Positions 1-8,210 of a DNA stretch of 33,807 nt are shown one piece after another. The stretch is from Prolixibacteraceae bacterium (GTDB lineage: Bacteria; Bacteroidota; Bacteroidia; Bacteroidales; Prolixibacteraceae). The notes below the pieces were generated by a model, which was not told where the DNA came from, did not search any database, and saw only the letters and a program-made list of their open reading frames with translations. Numbering within the stretch: the first letter of the stretch is position 1; each line of letters starts with the position of its first letter. The DNA is taken from positions 1 to 33,807 of the forward strand of contig JANQII010000051.1 in assembly GCA_028282195.1 (NCBI GenBank), given 5' to 3'. The translations under genes and the position numbers were made by a program.

Positions 1-81
1 TTAGTTATCATTTTTAAATGTTAATAATCAGAAACATAAGGTAGTTCAACGAAAAAATCAGCAGACCCTAAATAGTTGTAG

Positions 82-120
82 CACCGGGTTTTGTCCGGCT
101 TTAGACGGGCTTACCCGGTG
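82..120. repeat. Inverted-repeat element in non-coding left edge
   Basis: CACCGGGT (82-89) pairs with ACCCGGTG (113-120) around a GC-rich inner segment, a strong hairpin in an AT-rich gap. The leading TTGTAGCAC-GGG motif (77-88) recurs at 16076-16085 in another intergenic hairpin, which suggests a dispersed repeat. A second, looser pair (GGCGGA at 143, TCCGCC at 184) follows, and a small TCCAC-GTA-GTGGA hairpin lies at 357-369. I see no convincing gene in 1-434: the one open frame there (58-264, minus) runs through these hairpins and has no recognisable family. Confidence 0.5.
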
Positions 121-434
121 TTGGGATATGTGATAAGGAATCAGGCGGACGCAATGGGTTGTTCGAAGCATTGGACATTTCATCCGCCACATGGAAAACG
201 TTTTTTTAAATAAATAACCAATAATCAATCCTGAAGCTTGGGACCAAAATCCAGTATCGAACATTCACAATCATATCCTCCAAAAAATAATCCACCGGAA
301 ATATGAAGTGATCCAGATAAAGTAATGTAAAACAAGGTAAATACGAAGTAAATTATTCCACGTAGTGGATGAACAAATTTTACCTGGACAGTCGTGTCAA
401 ATTATGATGAAAAGCTATGCTCAGGGCATAAAAA

Positions 435-454
435 AACCGCCTCTCGGGGCGGTT
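435..454 (-). terminator. Rho-independent terminator of rpoD
   Basis: AACCGCC (435-441) pairs with GGCGGTT (448-454) around a 6-nt loop. Read on the minus strand, the hairpin is followed by a run of T. It lies 10 nt past the rpoD stop codon. Confidence 0.9.
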
Positions 455-464
455 AAAAGTCTTT

Positions 465-1325
465 CTAGCCCAGGTAAGTTTTCAGTAACTTACTTCTGGA
501 CGTATGCCGCAACCTGCGGATAGCTTTTTCTTTTATCTGCCGTACCCTTTCGCGGGTCAGCCCAAATCTTTCTCCAATTTCTTCCAGGGTCATTTCCTGG
601 CAACCAATACCAAAGAACATCCTAATGATGTCACTTTCTCTTTCAGTAAGGGTAGCAAGAGCGCGTTCAATTTCACGTGCAAGGGACTCCATCATCAAGC
701 TGCGGTCAGCAATAGGGGAGTCATTGTTCACAAGAACGTCAAGGAGGCTGTTGTCTTCACCTTCAACGAATGGGGCATCCACAGAAATATGACGGCCGGA
801 CACACGCAATGTATCGGCTACCTTTTCCGGTGGCAATTCCAACGAATCAGCTAATTCTTCAGGAGATGGCTTTCTTTCATGCTCTTGTTCGAATTTAGAA
901 AACGCTTTGTTGATCTTGTTTAAAGAACCAACCTGGTTAAGCGGAAGGCGAACAATACGCGATTGCTCAGCCAAAGCCTGAAGGATGGATTGACGAATCC
1001 ACCATACTGCGTAAGAAATGAATTTGAACCCACGGGTTTCATCGAATTTTTCAGCTGCCTTTATCAGTCCAAGGTTTCCTTCATTAATCAAATCAGGAAG
1101 GCTTAATCCCTGATTTTGGTACTGCTTAGCCACAGAAACTACGAAACGCAGGTTAGCACGTGTTAATTTCTCCAAAGCAGCCTGATCACCTTTTTTGATC
1201 CGCTGAGCTAATTCAACTTCTTCCTCAACTGTGATAAGCTCTTCTTTACCAATCTCTTGTAAATACTTGTCAAGAGAAGCACTCTCACGGTTAGTAATTG
1301 ATTTTGTAATCTTTAATTGTCTCAT
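465..1325 (-). CDS. rpoD: RNA polymerase primary sigma factor (RpoD/SigA, Bacteroidota type)
   Basis: Housekeeping sigma-70 factor that directs RNA polymerase to most promoters. The 286-residue protein has region 1.2 near residues 12-45, regions 2.1-2.4 ([11 protein letters not shown], then the [10 protein letters not shown] and [10 protein letters not shown] core), region 3, and region 4 with the [13 protein letters not shown] helix-turn-helix near the C-terminus. Region 1.1 and the large non-conserved insert of the E. coli protein are absent, as expected for the roughly 287-residue Bacteroidota form. The start at 1325 (MRQLKITK) is preferred over an upstream in-frame start at 1370, because a good promoter lies at 1348-1379 and its start site would fall inside the longer frame. 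It is transcribed alone, with its own terminator. Confidence 0.98.
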   Translation of the reverse strand: MRQLKITKSITNRESASLDKYLQEIGKEELITVEEEVELAQRIKKGDQAALEKLTRANLRFVVSVAKQYQNQGLSLPDLINEGNLGLIKAAEKFDETRGFKFISYAVWWIRQSILQALAEQSRIVRLPLNQVGSLNKINKAFSKFEQEHERKPSPEELADSLELPPEKVADTLRVSGRHISVDAPFVEGEDNSLLDVLVNNDSPIADRSLMMESLAREIERALATLTERESDIIRMFFGIGCQEMTLEEIGERFGLTRERVRQIKEKAIRRLRHTSRSKLLKTYLG

Positions 1326-1347
1326 AAACCCTTTAAAAAAAGCGGTG

Positions 1348-1379
1348 CAAATATAGACTTTAATAGTCAATAATTCAAA
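1348..1379 (-). promoter_or_regulatory. Bacteroidota-type promoter of rpoD
   Basis: On the minus strand, TTTG (1376-1379), a 20-nt spacer and TATATTTG (1348-1355) match the -33/-7 consensus exactly. The predicted transcript begins about 15-20 nt before the ATG at 1325. Confidence 0.8.
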
Positions 1380-1437
1380 CGAAAAACAAGCTTTATATGG
1401 TTGGGGTATTTAATGTTAATTTTTATGCAACATTTAT

Positions 1438-2880
1438 CTACCTGTCAATACCAAAAACATAATAAGCAAGCTCCCCGTCTGGATAAATTCCTTCGATTAA
1501 TATACCACCCTTTGCATTTTTCACTATACGCATCATCTCATTCACATCATCTACCTCTTCTTTATTCACGTGGGTGATAATAAATCCTTCTTTAATTCCA
1601 GCGTCTTTTAATTTACCCTTATTCAATTCGGAAATTTGAATTCCATGGCTTATTCTAAGACGAAGCTTCTGGTTTTCTGATACTTCCTCAAACATTGCGC
1701 CAAGATATTCATTGTTGTTGGCTGTAATGATTTCTGTATCTCCGTGCATGTTACGGAGGGTTACGTTAAATTGTTTCGGTTTATTGTCTCTTTTTATCAA
1801 AACTTTTACAACATCTCCCGGACGGTGTTGCCCAATTTGCTCTTGAAGCTCTGCCGTTGAGTTGACAGTTACACCGTCAATACTTATGATAACATCCTCA
1901 GCTTCAATGCCGGCTTCTTCAGCTGCACTGTTTTCAGCAACACTTCCAATAAAAACTCCTTCAATTTTATCCAGATCGTATCTTTCGGCAACTTCTGCAG
2001 TTACATCACCAATCCCCACTCCAAGTAATGCACGTTGTACCTGCCCAAATTCTTTTAAATCACCAACAACTTTTTCAACAATAGTAGCCGGAACAGCAAA
2101 AGAATATCCGGTATATGAACCGGTTCTTGAGGCAATAGCCGTATTGATACCAATTAAATCGCCATTCATATTTACTAAGGCCCCGCCACTGTTGCCCGGG
2201 TTAACGGCCGCATCAGTTTGAATAAATGCTTCAATGCTCATGCTGGCACGGTTTATACCAATATTCCTGCTTTTAGCACTTACAATACCTGCAGTAACTG
2301 TGGAGGTTAAATTAAACGGGTTACCAACAGCTAATACCCATTCCCCCAGTTTTAATGCATCAGAGTTTCCGAATTGAAGATAAGGTAAATCATCTTCATC
2401 TACCTTAATTAATGCAATATCGGTAGTCGGATCGGTACCTATGAGTTTAGCTTCAAACTCGCGTTTGTCATTTAAAACAACTACAATTTCGTTTGAATTT
2501 TCAATTACATGGTTGTTTGTAACAATATATCCATCTGAAGTTAAAATTACCCCGGAACCGGCACCTTCACGCATTCGCGGTTCTTGTTGTTGGTAACGGT
2601 CGCCATAAAACCACTCAAAAAATGGGTTGTTATATGAGGCAGTAACTTCTGTTTTTACTTTTACGTGAACTACTGCATGTACTGTTCGTTCGGCTGCAAA
2701 AGTTAGGTCGGGAGCATCACCTTGCGGGGCAGATGGCAGATTTGCATATTTCATTGCCTGGTTTTGCTCTATTGTTACATATTCAGGTTTGTCAAAAAAG
2801 TTTGTATAAGCCCATAAGGCTACAAATGCACTTGCAAGTGCAATAAAAATGGTTAAGCTAACTTTCTTTAAATTCTTCAT
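1438..2880 (-). CDS. htrA: Do/HtrA family periplasmic serine protease
   Basis: Envelope quality-control protease/chaperone for misfolded exported proteins. The 480-residue product has an N-terminal hydrophobic segment (about 7-25) that is a signal peptide or membrane anchor. A trypsin-like domain follows with the catalytic triad His124 (TNNHVIEN), Asp154 (TTDIALIKV) and Ser231 (NPGNSGGAL). Two PDZ domains occupy about 283-380 and 390-480; the second is more diverged. The length and domain order fit a full-length two-PDZ Do protease, and all catalytic residues are present. It lies 112 nt upstream of rpoD on the same strand and has its own likely -7 element at 2919-2926, so the two need not be co-transcribed. 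Confidence 0.96.
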   Translation of the reverse strand: MKNLKKVSLTIFIALASAFVALWAYTNFFDKPEYVTIEQNQAMKYANLPSAPQGDAPDLTFAAERTVHAVVHVKVKTEVTASYNNPFFEWFYGDRYQQQEPRMREGAGSGVILTSDGYIVTNNHVIENSNEIVVVLNDKREFEAKLIGTDPTTDIALIKVDEDDLPYLQFGNSDALKLGEWVLAVGNPFNLTSTVTAGIVSAKSRNIGINRASMSIEAFIQTDAAVNPGNSGGALVNMNGDLIGINTAIASRTGSYTGYSFAVPATIVEKVVGDLKEFGQVQRALLGVGIGDVTAEVAERYDLDKIEGVFIGSVAENSAAEEAGIEAEDVIISIDGVTVNSTAELQEQIGQHRPGDVVKVLIKRDNKPKQFNVTLRNMHGDTEIITANNNEYLGAMFEEVSENQKLRLRISHGIQISELNKGKLKDAGIKEGFIITHVNKEEVDDVNEMMRIVKNAKGGILIEGIYPDGELAYYVFGIDR

Positions 2881-2918
2881 AATATCCGTATTTATAACTT
2901 ACAACATTTCAATATGTG

Positions 2919-2926
2919 CAAATTTA
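2919..2926 (-). promoter_or_regulatory. Probable -7 element upstream of the HtrA gene
   Basis: TAAATTTG on the minus strand matches TAnnTTTG about 38 nt before the ATG. I see no matching -33 TTTG at 19-21 nt, so support is partial. The gap 2881-3275 also holds an inverted pair ATTCCTTTA (2961-2969) / TAAAGGAAT (3006-3014) and no gene that I can support. Confidence 0.45.
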
Positions 2927-3220
2927 ACGCATAAAAAATGCCAGTGTTTTTCGTTTTTTCATTCCTTTATAATGTTTAACAAGTTTTAACAATAAGTGTT
3001 TTCATTAAAGGAATCGTTAACATTTATGCATGATTTGAAACGTTATTCTTCTGAAAAAATTACAGTATTGATGTAATTAGATGAATGACAAAATATTTAT
3101 GACTGACAATTTTTCATGCTGAAGTTACATTTTTTTAGTGTAAACATATGTTCCATGGGTGCTTGTAATTAAAAATATTTTTATAAGAAAGATTGGAAAA
3201 AAAGAAACAGCTTAACGAAA

Positions 3221-3251
3221 TATGTTATTTTTATCCGCCTAAGTAATTTTG
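3221..3251 (+). promoter_or_regulatory. Promoter of the sensor histidine kinase gene
   Basis: TATG (3221-3224, one mismatch to TTTG), a 19-nt spacer and TAATTTTG (3244-3251). The -7 box overlaps a possible TTG start at 3249, so translation should begin at the next in-frame ATG, 3276. Confidence 0.65.
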
Positions 3252-3275
3252 AACTATGTTGTTATTGATTTGCAG

Positions 3276-5279
3276 ATGAGGTTAAAGCAAAATAATGTCT
3301 CTGGTTACATTCGTTGGCTGGTAATTACTTTTACTCTAATTACAACAGTTATTGTTACAGCAACATTCTCAATTAATGAAATTCTTGTATTTTATAAAAT
3401 CAGATATGAGCAGAGAGAGAATTACCTGAATGAGCAGAAATATTTTATCAGGGCTTTAATTCAAAATGAGGTTTCATACATTAATACCCAAAAGGAACAA
3501 TTCGATGTACGGATTAAAGATCAATTTAGAAAAGAAGTGAATGATGCTTATGATCTTGCTCGAAAGCTATATGAACAATACAGTGGCAAAATGACCAATC
3601 GTCAGCTGCAAAGACTGATTATAAATGTGGTTTCATCATCTCAGGAAAATGACCAATATTCAAAAGTTTTCATCAACACGCTTGATGGATATGGTGTTTT
3701 TTACAAAGGTCAACCTTCTTTTAACGGAGTTAATTTATTAGACTTTAAGGATGTTAATGGTAATTACGTAGTTAAAAGTGAACTGGATTTATTAAAAGAA
3801 AAGGATGAAGGTTTTATTTCCTATAATGATGGAACGACTTGTAATATAGATTCTGTCCCAGATCATAAAGTCACTTACGTTAAAAAGTTTGGCTATTTCA
3901 ACTGGTACTTTGGTTATAAAGGTTATCTGGAAGATTATTATGAAGACTTTAAAATGGAAATAGCCCAGAAGATTAGTTCTGTAAGGTTTAGGTATGGTGG
4001 GTATGCTTTTTTAAATGAAGCAGAAGGTAGGCCGGTCGTTTTGGATGGTAAGCTTTATACGGGTGACTTTAATTTTTATGATGGAACACAACCCGAAAAA
4101 TTAAAAATATTTAAGCTGCAGCGTCATACGGCAGATTCTTTAGAAGATGGAGGTTATTTTAGTTACATGTGGGAGAAGATGGAAGGGGGGGAACCTGTGC
4201 CAAAAATTTCTTTTGTAAAGAAATTTGTTCCATGCAATTGGTTGATTGGAGCAGGGTTTTACGTTGATGAGATCGATGAGGCTTTGGATGCTCAATTTGA
4301 AGAAATGAAGAAGTCCCTGTTTGATAATCTATTGCATATTCTCGTTATTTTCTTGGTGATTTTAGGATTAGAGTTTTGGCTTATTTCAAGATTCAAAAAT
4401 AAATATGCTGAAGATTTTCTTCATTTTTCCAACTTTTTCAGAATTGGGAAAGGAAAATATGAAAAGATTAATGTAAGGAAACTTCATTTTGAAGAGTTCA
4501 GGCAAATGGGAGTTGTGGCAAATGAAATGATTGCCGAAAGAAAAAAGGTTTACAGGCAATTGTTGAAAGAACAGAAGCGTGCAACAGAATCAGATCGTTT
4601 AAAAACAGCCTTTCTTGCAAATATGAGCCATGAAATACGTACGCCAATGAATGCTATTCTTGGGTTTTCTGGTTTACTGACTGATGAAAATATTTCGCAG
4701 AAAGAAAAAGAAGAGTTTTCTCAAATTATTACCGATAATGGCGATCATCTTTTAGGATTGATAAATGATATCATAGACATCTCAAAAATTGAGTCTGATC
4801 AAATGTCTTTCAATAAACAAAAATTTAGTTTGGAAAAACTTATAGCTGGAGTTGATAAGCATTATCAGGAAGAAATTAATAAAAACAAAAGGGGTCAGTT
4901 AAGCTTTGAAGTAGATGTTTCACTTCCGGTTAATTATTTGTGTAATAGTGATGAGGCTAGAGTTAAGCAGGTGCTTGACAACCTAATTGGAAATTCGATT
5001 AAATTTACGCAAAAAGGTACGATTACACTTAAAGTTAAAAAGAATAATGGAAGAATTGATTTCAGTATAATTGATACGGGCATCGGAATTCCGGAAAAAG
5101 ATTTAAAAAATATATTCCAACGATTTGTACAGGCAAATATTACTGCTAAAAAGAACTATGGTGGTACCGGATTAGGTTTGGCAATTTCAGAGAATATCGT
5201 TAAGCATTTGGGTGGCAAGATTGGTGTTAAATCAAAAGTCGGGCAAGGGTCTGAGTTTTATTTTTATATTCCTGCATAA
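3276..5279 (+). CDS. Membrane sensor histidine kinase with Cache-type sensor region
   Basis: Inner-membrane kinase that senses a periplasmic signal and phosphorylates a response regulator not present in this window. The N-terminal membrane helix is at about 14-35. A periplasmic region of roughly 300 residues contains two related motifs, VKKFGYFNWYFGYKGY (about 202-217) and FVKKFVPCNWLIGAGF (about 313-328), as in double Cache modules. A second membrane helix lies at about 351-371. The cytoplasmic part has a HisKA domain with His452 (SHEIRTPMN) and a HATPase domain with N-box DNLIGNSIKF, G1 DTGIGIP, F-box IFQRF and G2 GGTGLGLAIS. All core motifs are intact and there is no receiver domain. Start chosen from the promoter at 3221-3251; 667 residues. 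The nearest downstream gene, a DUF2652 protein, is 55 nt away. The ligand is unknown. Confidence 0.9.
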   Translation: MRLKQNNVSGYIRWLVITFTLITTVIVTATFSINEILVFYKIRYEQRENYLNEQKYFIRALIQNEVSYINTQKEQFDVRIKDQFRKEVNDAYDLARKLYEQYSGKMTNRQLQRLIINVVSSSQENDQYSKVFINTLDGYGVFYKGQPSFNGVNLLDFKDVNGNYVVKSELDLLKEKDEGFISYNDGTTCNIDSVPDHKVTYVKKFGYFNWYFGYKGYLEDYYEDFKMEIAQKISSVRFRYGGYAFLNEAEGRPVVLDGKLYTGDFNFYDGTQPEKLKIFKLQRHTADSLEDGGYFSYMWEKMEGGEPVPKISFVKKFVPCNWLIGAGFYVDEIDEALDAQFEEMKKSLFDNLLHILVIFLVILGLEFWLISRFKNKYAEDFLHFSNFFRIGKGKYEKINVRKLHFEEFRQMGVVANEMIAERKKVYRQLLKEQKRATESDRLKTAFLANMSHEIRTPMNAILGFSGLLTDENISQKEKEEFSQIITDNGDHLLGLINDIIDISKIESDQMSFNKQKFSLEKLIAGVDKHYQEEINKNKRGQLSFEVDVSLPVNYLCNSDEARVKQVLDNLIGNSIKFTQKGTITLKVKKNNGRIDFSIIDTGIGIPEKDLKNIFQRFVQANITAKKNYGGTGLGLAISENIVKHLGGKIGVKSKVGQGSEFYFYIPA

Positions 5280-5334
5280 AACATTCAACCATCTATTGAC
5301 TTCATTGTTTGAATTATACCAATTCCTAAATTAG

Positions 5335-6387
5335 ATGAAGAAGTCCCTTTTATTTATTCCGGACATTACTGGCTTTACAAGTTTTGTAAATGAAACAGAG
5401 ATCAGGCACAGCCGTCATATTGTAGCTGATTTACTGGAGTTAATTATTGATTCGGATGAATTGAAACTTCAGGTTTCTGAGATAGAAGGAGATGCTATTT
5501 TGTTTTATAAATTCGAGCAAGTCCCTGGTTTTGAAAAAATTTGTAAACAAGCTGAAAAGACCTTTTCTCTCTTTCATCATTACCTTCAGCAATATGAATA
5601 TGAGCGAATTTGCAGGTGTGGAGCATGTACCACTGCGATTAATTTGAGCTTGAAATATATTGTTCATGTCGGTTATATTGAGCAAATAAAAATAAAAAAT
5701 CACAATAAACTTCACGGCAAGGATGTAATTCTGGCTCATCGACTTCTCAAAAATGATGTTCCGGAAAACGAATACCTGCTTTGGACAAAAAAATCATTTG
5801 ATAACCTGAAGCTGGCTGATGGAATGAAGGTTGAATCTCTTTCAACGAATTATGAAAGTTATGGCGATGTAGAATATCAGTTTATTTCATTAAAAGAAAT
5901 GCTTGATAAGCAAAAAAGTAAGATTGTTTTACCTACTCACCAGGGAAAAGTAAAGGTTTCATCAAGCCATGTTTTTGACCTTGATATTTCTTATTTATAT
6001 GAAATGGTAACTGATTTTGAGAAACGTTTAAGTTGGAACCGTCGTGTAAATGAAATTCTAACGCCAGAGGATGAGGCTCTTATAAAATCAGGCAACTTTC
6101 ATACCTGTGTTATTGGCAATTATCGCTTAAATATTGAAAGTGTTGGGAGAATTGAAACAAACGGCGAAATAATTTACGCTGAGCGTTTGAATGACTTTAA
6201 GTTTTTCAGGGAGGCATTGACTTTTTATATTTTTAGAAAGAAGGGTAAAAAAACAGAACTTACGATAGAAAATTCTTTCCAGCTCAAGAAAAAATGGATG
6301 TCCGTTTTTAATATTTTTATAAAGAAACAGTTTGCTACAAACCTTGCTGAAACTTTTGTTGAACTTCAGGCTTTGGAAAGGAAATAA
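5335..6387 (+). CDS. DUF2652 protein with C-terminal SRPBCC/START-like domain
   Basis: Function unknown; cytoplasmic, 350 residues, no signal peptide. The first 190 residues look like DUF2652, with the opening IPDITGFTSFV and the EIEGDAILFY motif. This pattern resembles the nucleotide-cyclase fold (start of the domain and the GDA turn), but I cannot confirm metal-binding or catalytic residues. The C-terminal 150 residues (from about VKVSSSHVFDLD) match a polyketide-cyclase/START-like SRPBCC ligand-binding fold (LYEMVTDFEKRLSWNRRV). It is on the same strand as the histidine kinase with a 55-nt gap, so co-transcription is possible. Its stop is 7 nt from the convergent thioredoxin gene. Confidence 0.75.
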   Translation: MKKSLLFIPDITGFTSFVNETEIRHSRHIVADLLELIIDSDELKLQVSEIEGDAILFYKFEQVPGFEKICKQAEKTFSLFHHYLQQYEYERICRCGACTTAINLSLKYIVHVGYIEQIKIKNHNKLHGKDVILAHRLLKNDVPENEYLLWTKKSFDNLKLADGMKVESLSTNYESYGDVEYQFISLKEMLDKQKSKIVLPTHQGKVKVSSSHVFDLDISYLYEMVTDFEKRLSWNRRVNEILTPEDEALIKSGNFHTCVIGNYRLNIESVGRIETNGEIIYAERLNDFKFFREALTFYIFRKKGKKTELTIENSFQLKKKWMSVFNIFIKKQFATNLAETFVELQALERK

Positions 6388-6394
6388 ATCTGAA

Positions 6395-6904
6395 CTATTT
6401 CAGTTGCTCCGAAAGAATCTTCTTCAACTCATCAAAATCCTTATCGTTGAACCCAATTGAACTGTATATGATTTTCCCGTTTTTATCAATTATAAAGTTT
6501 CTGGGGATAAAACCGGTTGCAAATTTTGAATAAACTTTTCTTTCAGGATCGGCTAAAATTGGGAAAGTATAGCCTTTTTGCCTTTTAAATTTTTCAACTT
6601 CTTCTTTGCTGTGCTCTCTTCCCAATACCAATAATTTAAAGTTTGGGTTGTTTTTGTATTTATTGTAAATATCTGTTTGAACATGTGGTAGTTCTTTCAG
6701 GCAGGGACCGCACCATGTGGCAAAGAAATTGATCATGATAACTTTTCCTTTTAAATCTTCAATCATTTGCGATTTGCCATTTTCATCGTTATAAGAAAAT
6801 GAAGGAGCTTGTTCACCTACTTTTACTAACGTTGATGTTTCCCGATCTTGGGCAAAAGTTGTTGTGCAAATAAGAATGATGATAAAAGTTGCCAGATGTT
6901 TCAT
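6395..6904 (-). CDS. TlpA-like periplasmic thioredoxin
   Basis: Exported thiol-disulfide oxidoreductase of the TlpA/ResA/AhpC-TSA type. The 169-residue product has a signal peptide (about 1-19, ending TTTFAQ) and one thioredoxin-fold domain with the WCGPC active site near residue 64. GKVIMINFFATWC precedes the site, and the cis-proline loop lies in FIPRNFII. The start at 6904 (MKHLATFII) gives a clean signal peptide; the longer frame to 6955 would read into the mobile element at 6921-7063. Reductive maturation of exported cysteine proteins is the usual role; the specific partner is unknown. Two 7-bp units lie directly before the start codon. Confidence 0.88.
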   Translation of the reverse strand: MKHLATFIIILICTTTFAQDRETSTLVKVGEQAPSFSYNDENGKSQMIEDLKGKVIMINFFATWCGPCLKELPHVQTDIYNKYKNNPNFKLLVLGREHSKEEVEKFKRQKGYTFPILADPERKVYSKFATGFIPRNFIIDKNGKIIYSSIGFNDKDFDELKKILSEQLK

Positions 6905-6908
6905 GTGA

Positions 6909-6922
6909 TTAAAAGTTAAAAG
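6909..6922 (-). repeat. Two 7-bp units before the thioredoxin gene
   Basis: On the minus strand, CTTTTAA occurs twice in direct succession, ending 4 nt before the ATG at 6904. It resembles the units at 12127-12140 before another start codon. With two units only, chance cannot be excluded. Confidence 0.45.
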
Positions 6923-7063
6923 AGGCCGTCCAAAAACTAAAAAGACACCAGTCATTCTGTCCCGAGTACTCGGGATCAGAATCTCCTAGCTGTAAGTCAA
7001 TTATTTACAGATCCTGAAACAAGTTCAGGATGACCTAAGCCTGACTTTTTGGACAGCTTCTCT
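6921..7063. mobile_element. MITE-like non-autonomous element, family with AGAAGCTGTCYAAA ends
   Basis: Imperfect terminal inverted repeats: AGAGGCCGTCCAAAAACT at 6921-6938, and AGAGAAGCTGTCCAAAAAGT read on the minus strand from 7063 to 7044. The 143-bp element has no coding capacity. It contains a 16-bp perfect palindrome (6960-6975) extended by ATTCTG/CAGAAT, and a second hairpin ATCCTGAA/TTCAGGAT (7011-7031). Its ends match the element at 20602-20784. It separates purC from the thioredoxin gene. No clear target-site duplication is visible. Confidence 0.7.
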
Positions 7064-7083
7064 AATGTATCAAATACTTGAAA

Positions 7084-8025
7084 TTACTTAATCCAACTAA
7101 GGATGTTAGCTTCAATTCGCTTATTGATATCACTCAAGTCAGACTTTTCGAATGAGTCTCCGGTAATATTTTCAAAAAGCTCAATGTAGCGGTCAGAAAC
7201 TGAACCTACAAATTCTTCGTTCATTTCAGGGATTTGTTGTCCTTCTTTTCCCTGGAATCCATTTTCGATGAGCCACTGGCGAACAAATTCTTTTGATAGC
7301 TGCTTTTGCTTTTCTCCTTTTTCCTGGCGTTCTTCATAACCTTCAGAATAGAAATAACGACTTGAATCAGGAGTGTGAATCTCATCGATCAGGTATATTT
7401 TTCCATCTTTTTTACCGAACTCATACTTGGTATCAACCAAAATCAATCCTTTCTCTGCAGCCATTTCAGTTCCACGTTGGAAAAGTTTGCGGGTGTAGTC
7501 CTCAAGCATTTCGTACTCTTCCTTGCTAACTAAGCCTTGAGCAATAATCTCTTCTCTTGAAATGTCCTCGTCGTGACCTTGGTCAGCCTTAGTGGTTGGT
7601 GTTAAAAGTGGTTGATCAAATTTTTGGTTTTCAATCATACCATCTGGCATTGGGACACCACAAATGGAGCGTTTGCCATCTCTGTACTCACGCCATGCAT
7701 GACCGGTTAAATAACCACGAATTACCATTTCAACTTTAAAAGGTTCACAGCAATGTCCAACCGTTACATTTGGATCCGGGGTAGCAATTTTCCAGTTAGG
7801 GACGATGTCGCTGGTTGCATCCAGGAATTTGCTTGCAATTTGGTTTAGAACCTGGCCTTTGAATGGAATACCTTCTGGTAAAACCACGTCAAAAGCGGAA
7901 ATACGGTCGCTAACAATCATTACCAAATATTCGTCATCAATGTTATATACATCGCGAACTTTACCATGGTAAACACTCTTTTGTTTTGGGAAATTGAAGT
8001 CGGTACGGGTTAATGCTTTTGTCAT
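7084..8025 (-). CDS. purC: Phosphoribosylaminoimidazole-succinocarboxamide synthase (SAICAR synthase)
   Basis: Purine biosynthesis: joins CAIR and aspartate using ATP to give SAICAR. The 313-residue protein is the longer form of the family (short bacterial PurC is about 240). Motifs include [11 protein letters not shown] (nucleotide loop), [45 protein letters not shown] and [12 protein letters not shown]. The ATG at 8025 follows an AT-rich leader. The gene upstream on this strand is the truncated ATPase partner; phoH and purC probably formed one unit before the ATPase pair was inserted (inference). I saw no clear promoter between the remnant and purC. Confidence 0.97.
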   Translation of the reverse strand: MTKALTRTDFNFPKQKSVYHGKVRDVYNIDDEYLVMIVSDRISAFDVVLPEGIPFKGQVLNQIASKFLDATSDIVPNWKIATPDPNVTVGHCCEPFKVEMVIRGYLTGHAWREYRDGKRSICGVPMPDGMIENQKFDQPLLTPTTKADQGHDEDISREEIIAQGLVSKEEYEMLEDYTRKLFQRGTEMAAEKGLILVDTKYEFGKKDGKIYLIDEIHTPDSSRYFYSEGYEERQEKGEKQKQLSKEFVRQWLIENGFQGKEGQQIPEMNEEFVGSVSDRYIELFENITGDSFEKSDLSDINKRIEANILSWIK

Positions 8026-8048
8026 TTTTCTTTGTTTTTAAATTTTTT

Positions 8049-8062
8049 TTAATTCTTAATTC
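8049..8062 (-). repeat. Two 7-bp units at the truncated partner/purC junction
   Basis: GAATTAA occurs twice in succession on the minus strand and encodes the last residues and the stop codon of the truncated partner gene. The break in that gene therefore coincides with a two-unit heptamer. Confidence 0.4.
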
Positions 8063-8210
8063 CTAAAGCAAATGAATCTTCTAATTTATCCATCATTAAA
8101 CCAGCAACTTTGTTGCACCCTTTTTGATGGTTATATCCTTTATCTGGATGTGTAATTGATTCAATCAGGTTTGTGTCTAAAAAGCATTCAGGGATAATTG
8201 AGAGTTCCAT
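8049..8210 (-). pseudogene. Truncated partner gene of the AAA ATPase
   Basis: A 53-residue frame starts MELSIIPECFLDTNLIE, contains GYNHQKGCNKVAG and ends FALGIKN. Its ATG overlaps the ATPase stop codon (TAATG), a classic sign of translational coupling, so it was a real second gene. From memory of similar ATPase-linked proteins, the segment is the N-terminus of a longer protein that runs on through an acidic GIxDxDK-like motif; here it stops just where that would begin. The following 23 nt reach purC, so the rest is deleted rather than shifted out of frame. I cannot search databases, so the family link is recall and the loss of function is inference. Confidence 0.6.

Noticed and set aside
58-264. 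68-residue minus-strand frame at the left edge
   Set aside because: Runs through the hairpin elements; no recognisable motif, odd composition.
504-854. Open frame on the plus strand inside rpoD
   Set aside because: Antisense shadow of the conserved sigma factor; no family features and no promoter.
1326-1370. Longer start for rpoD
   Set aside because: The promoter at 1348-1379 overlaps it, and the extra residues are not typical of the family.
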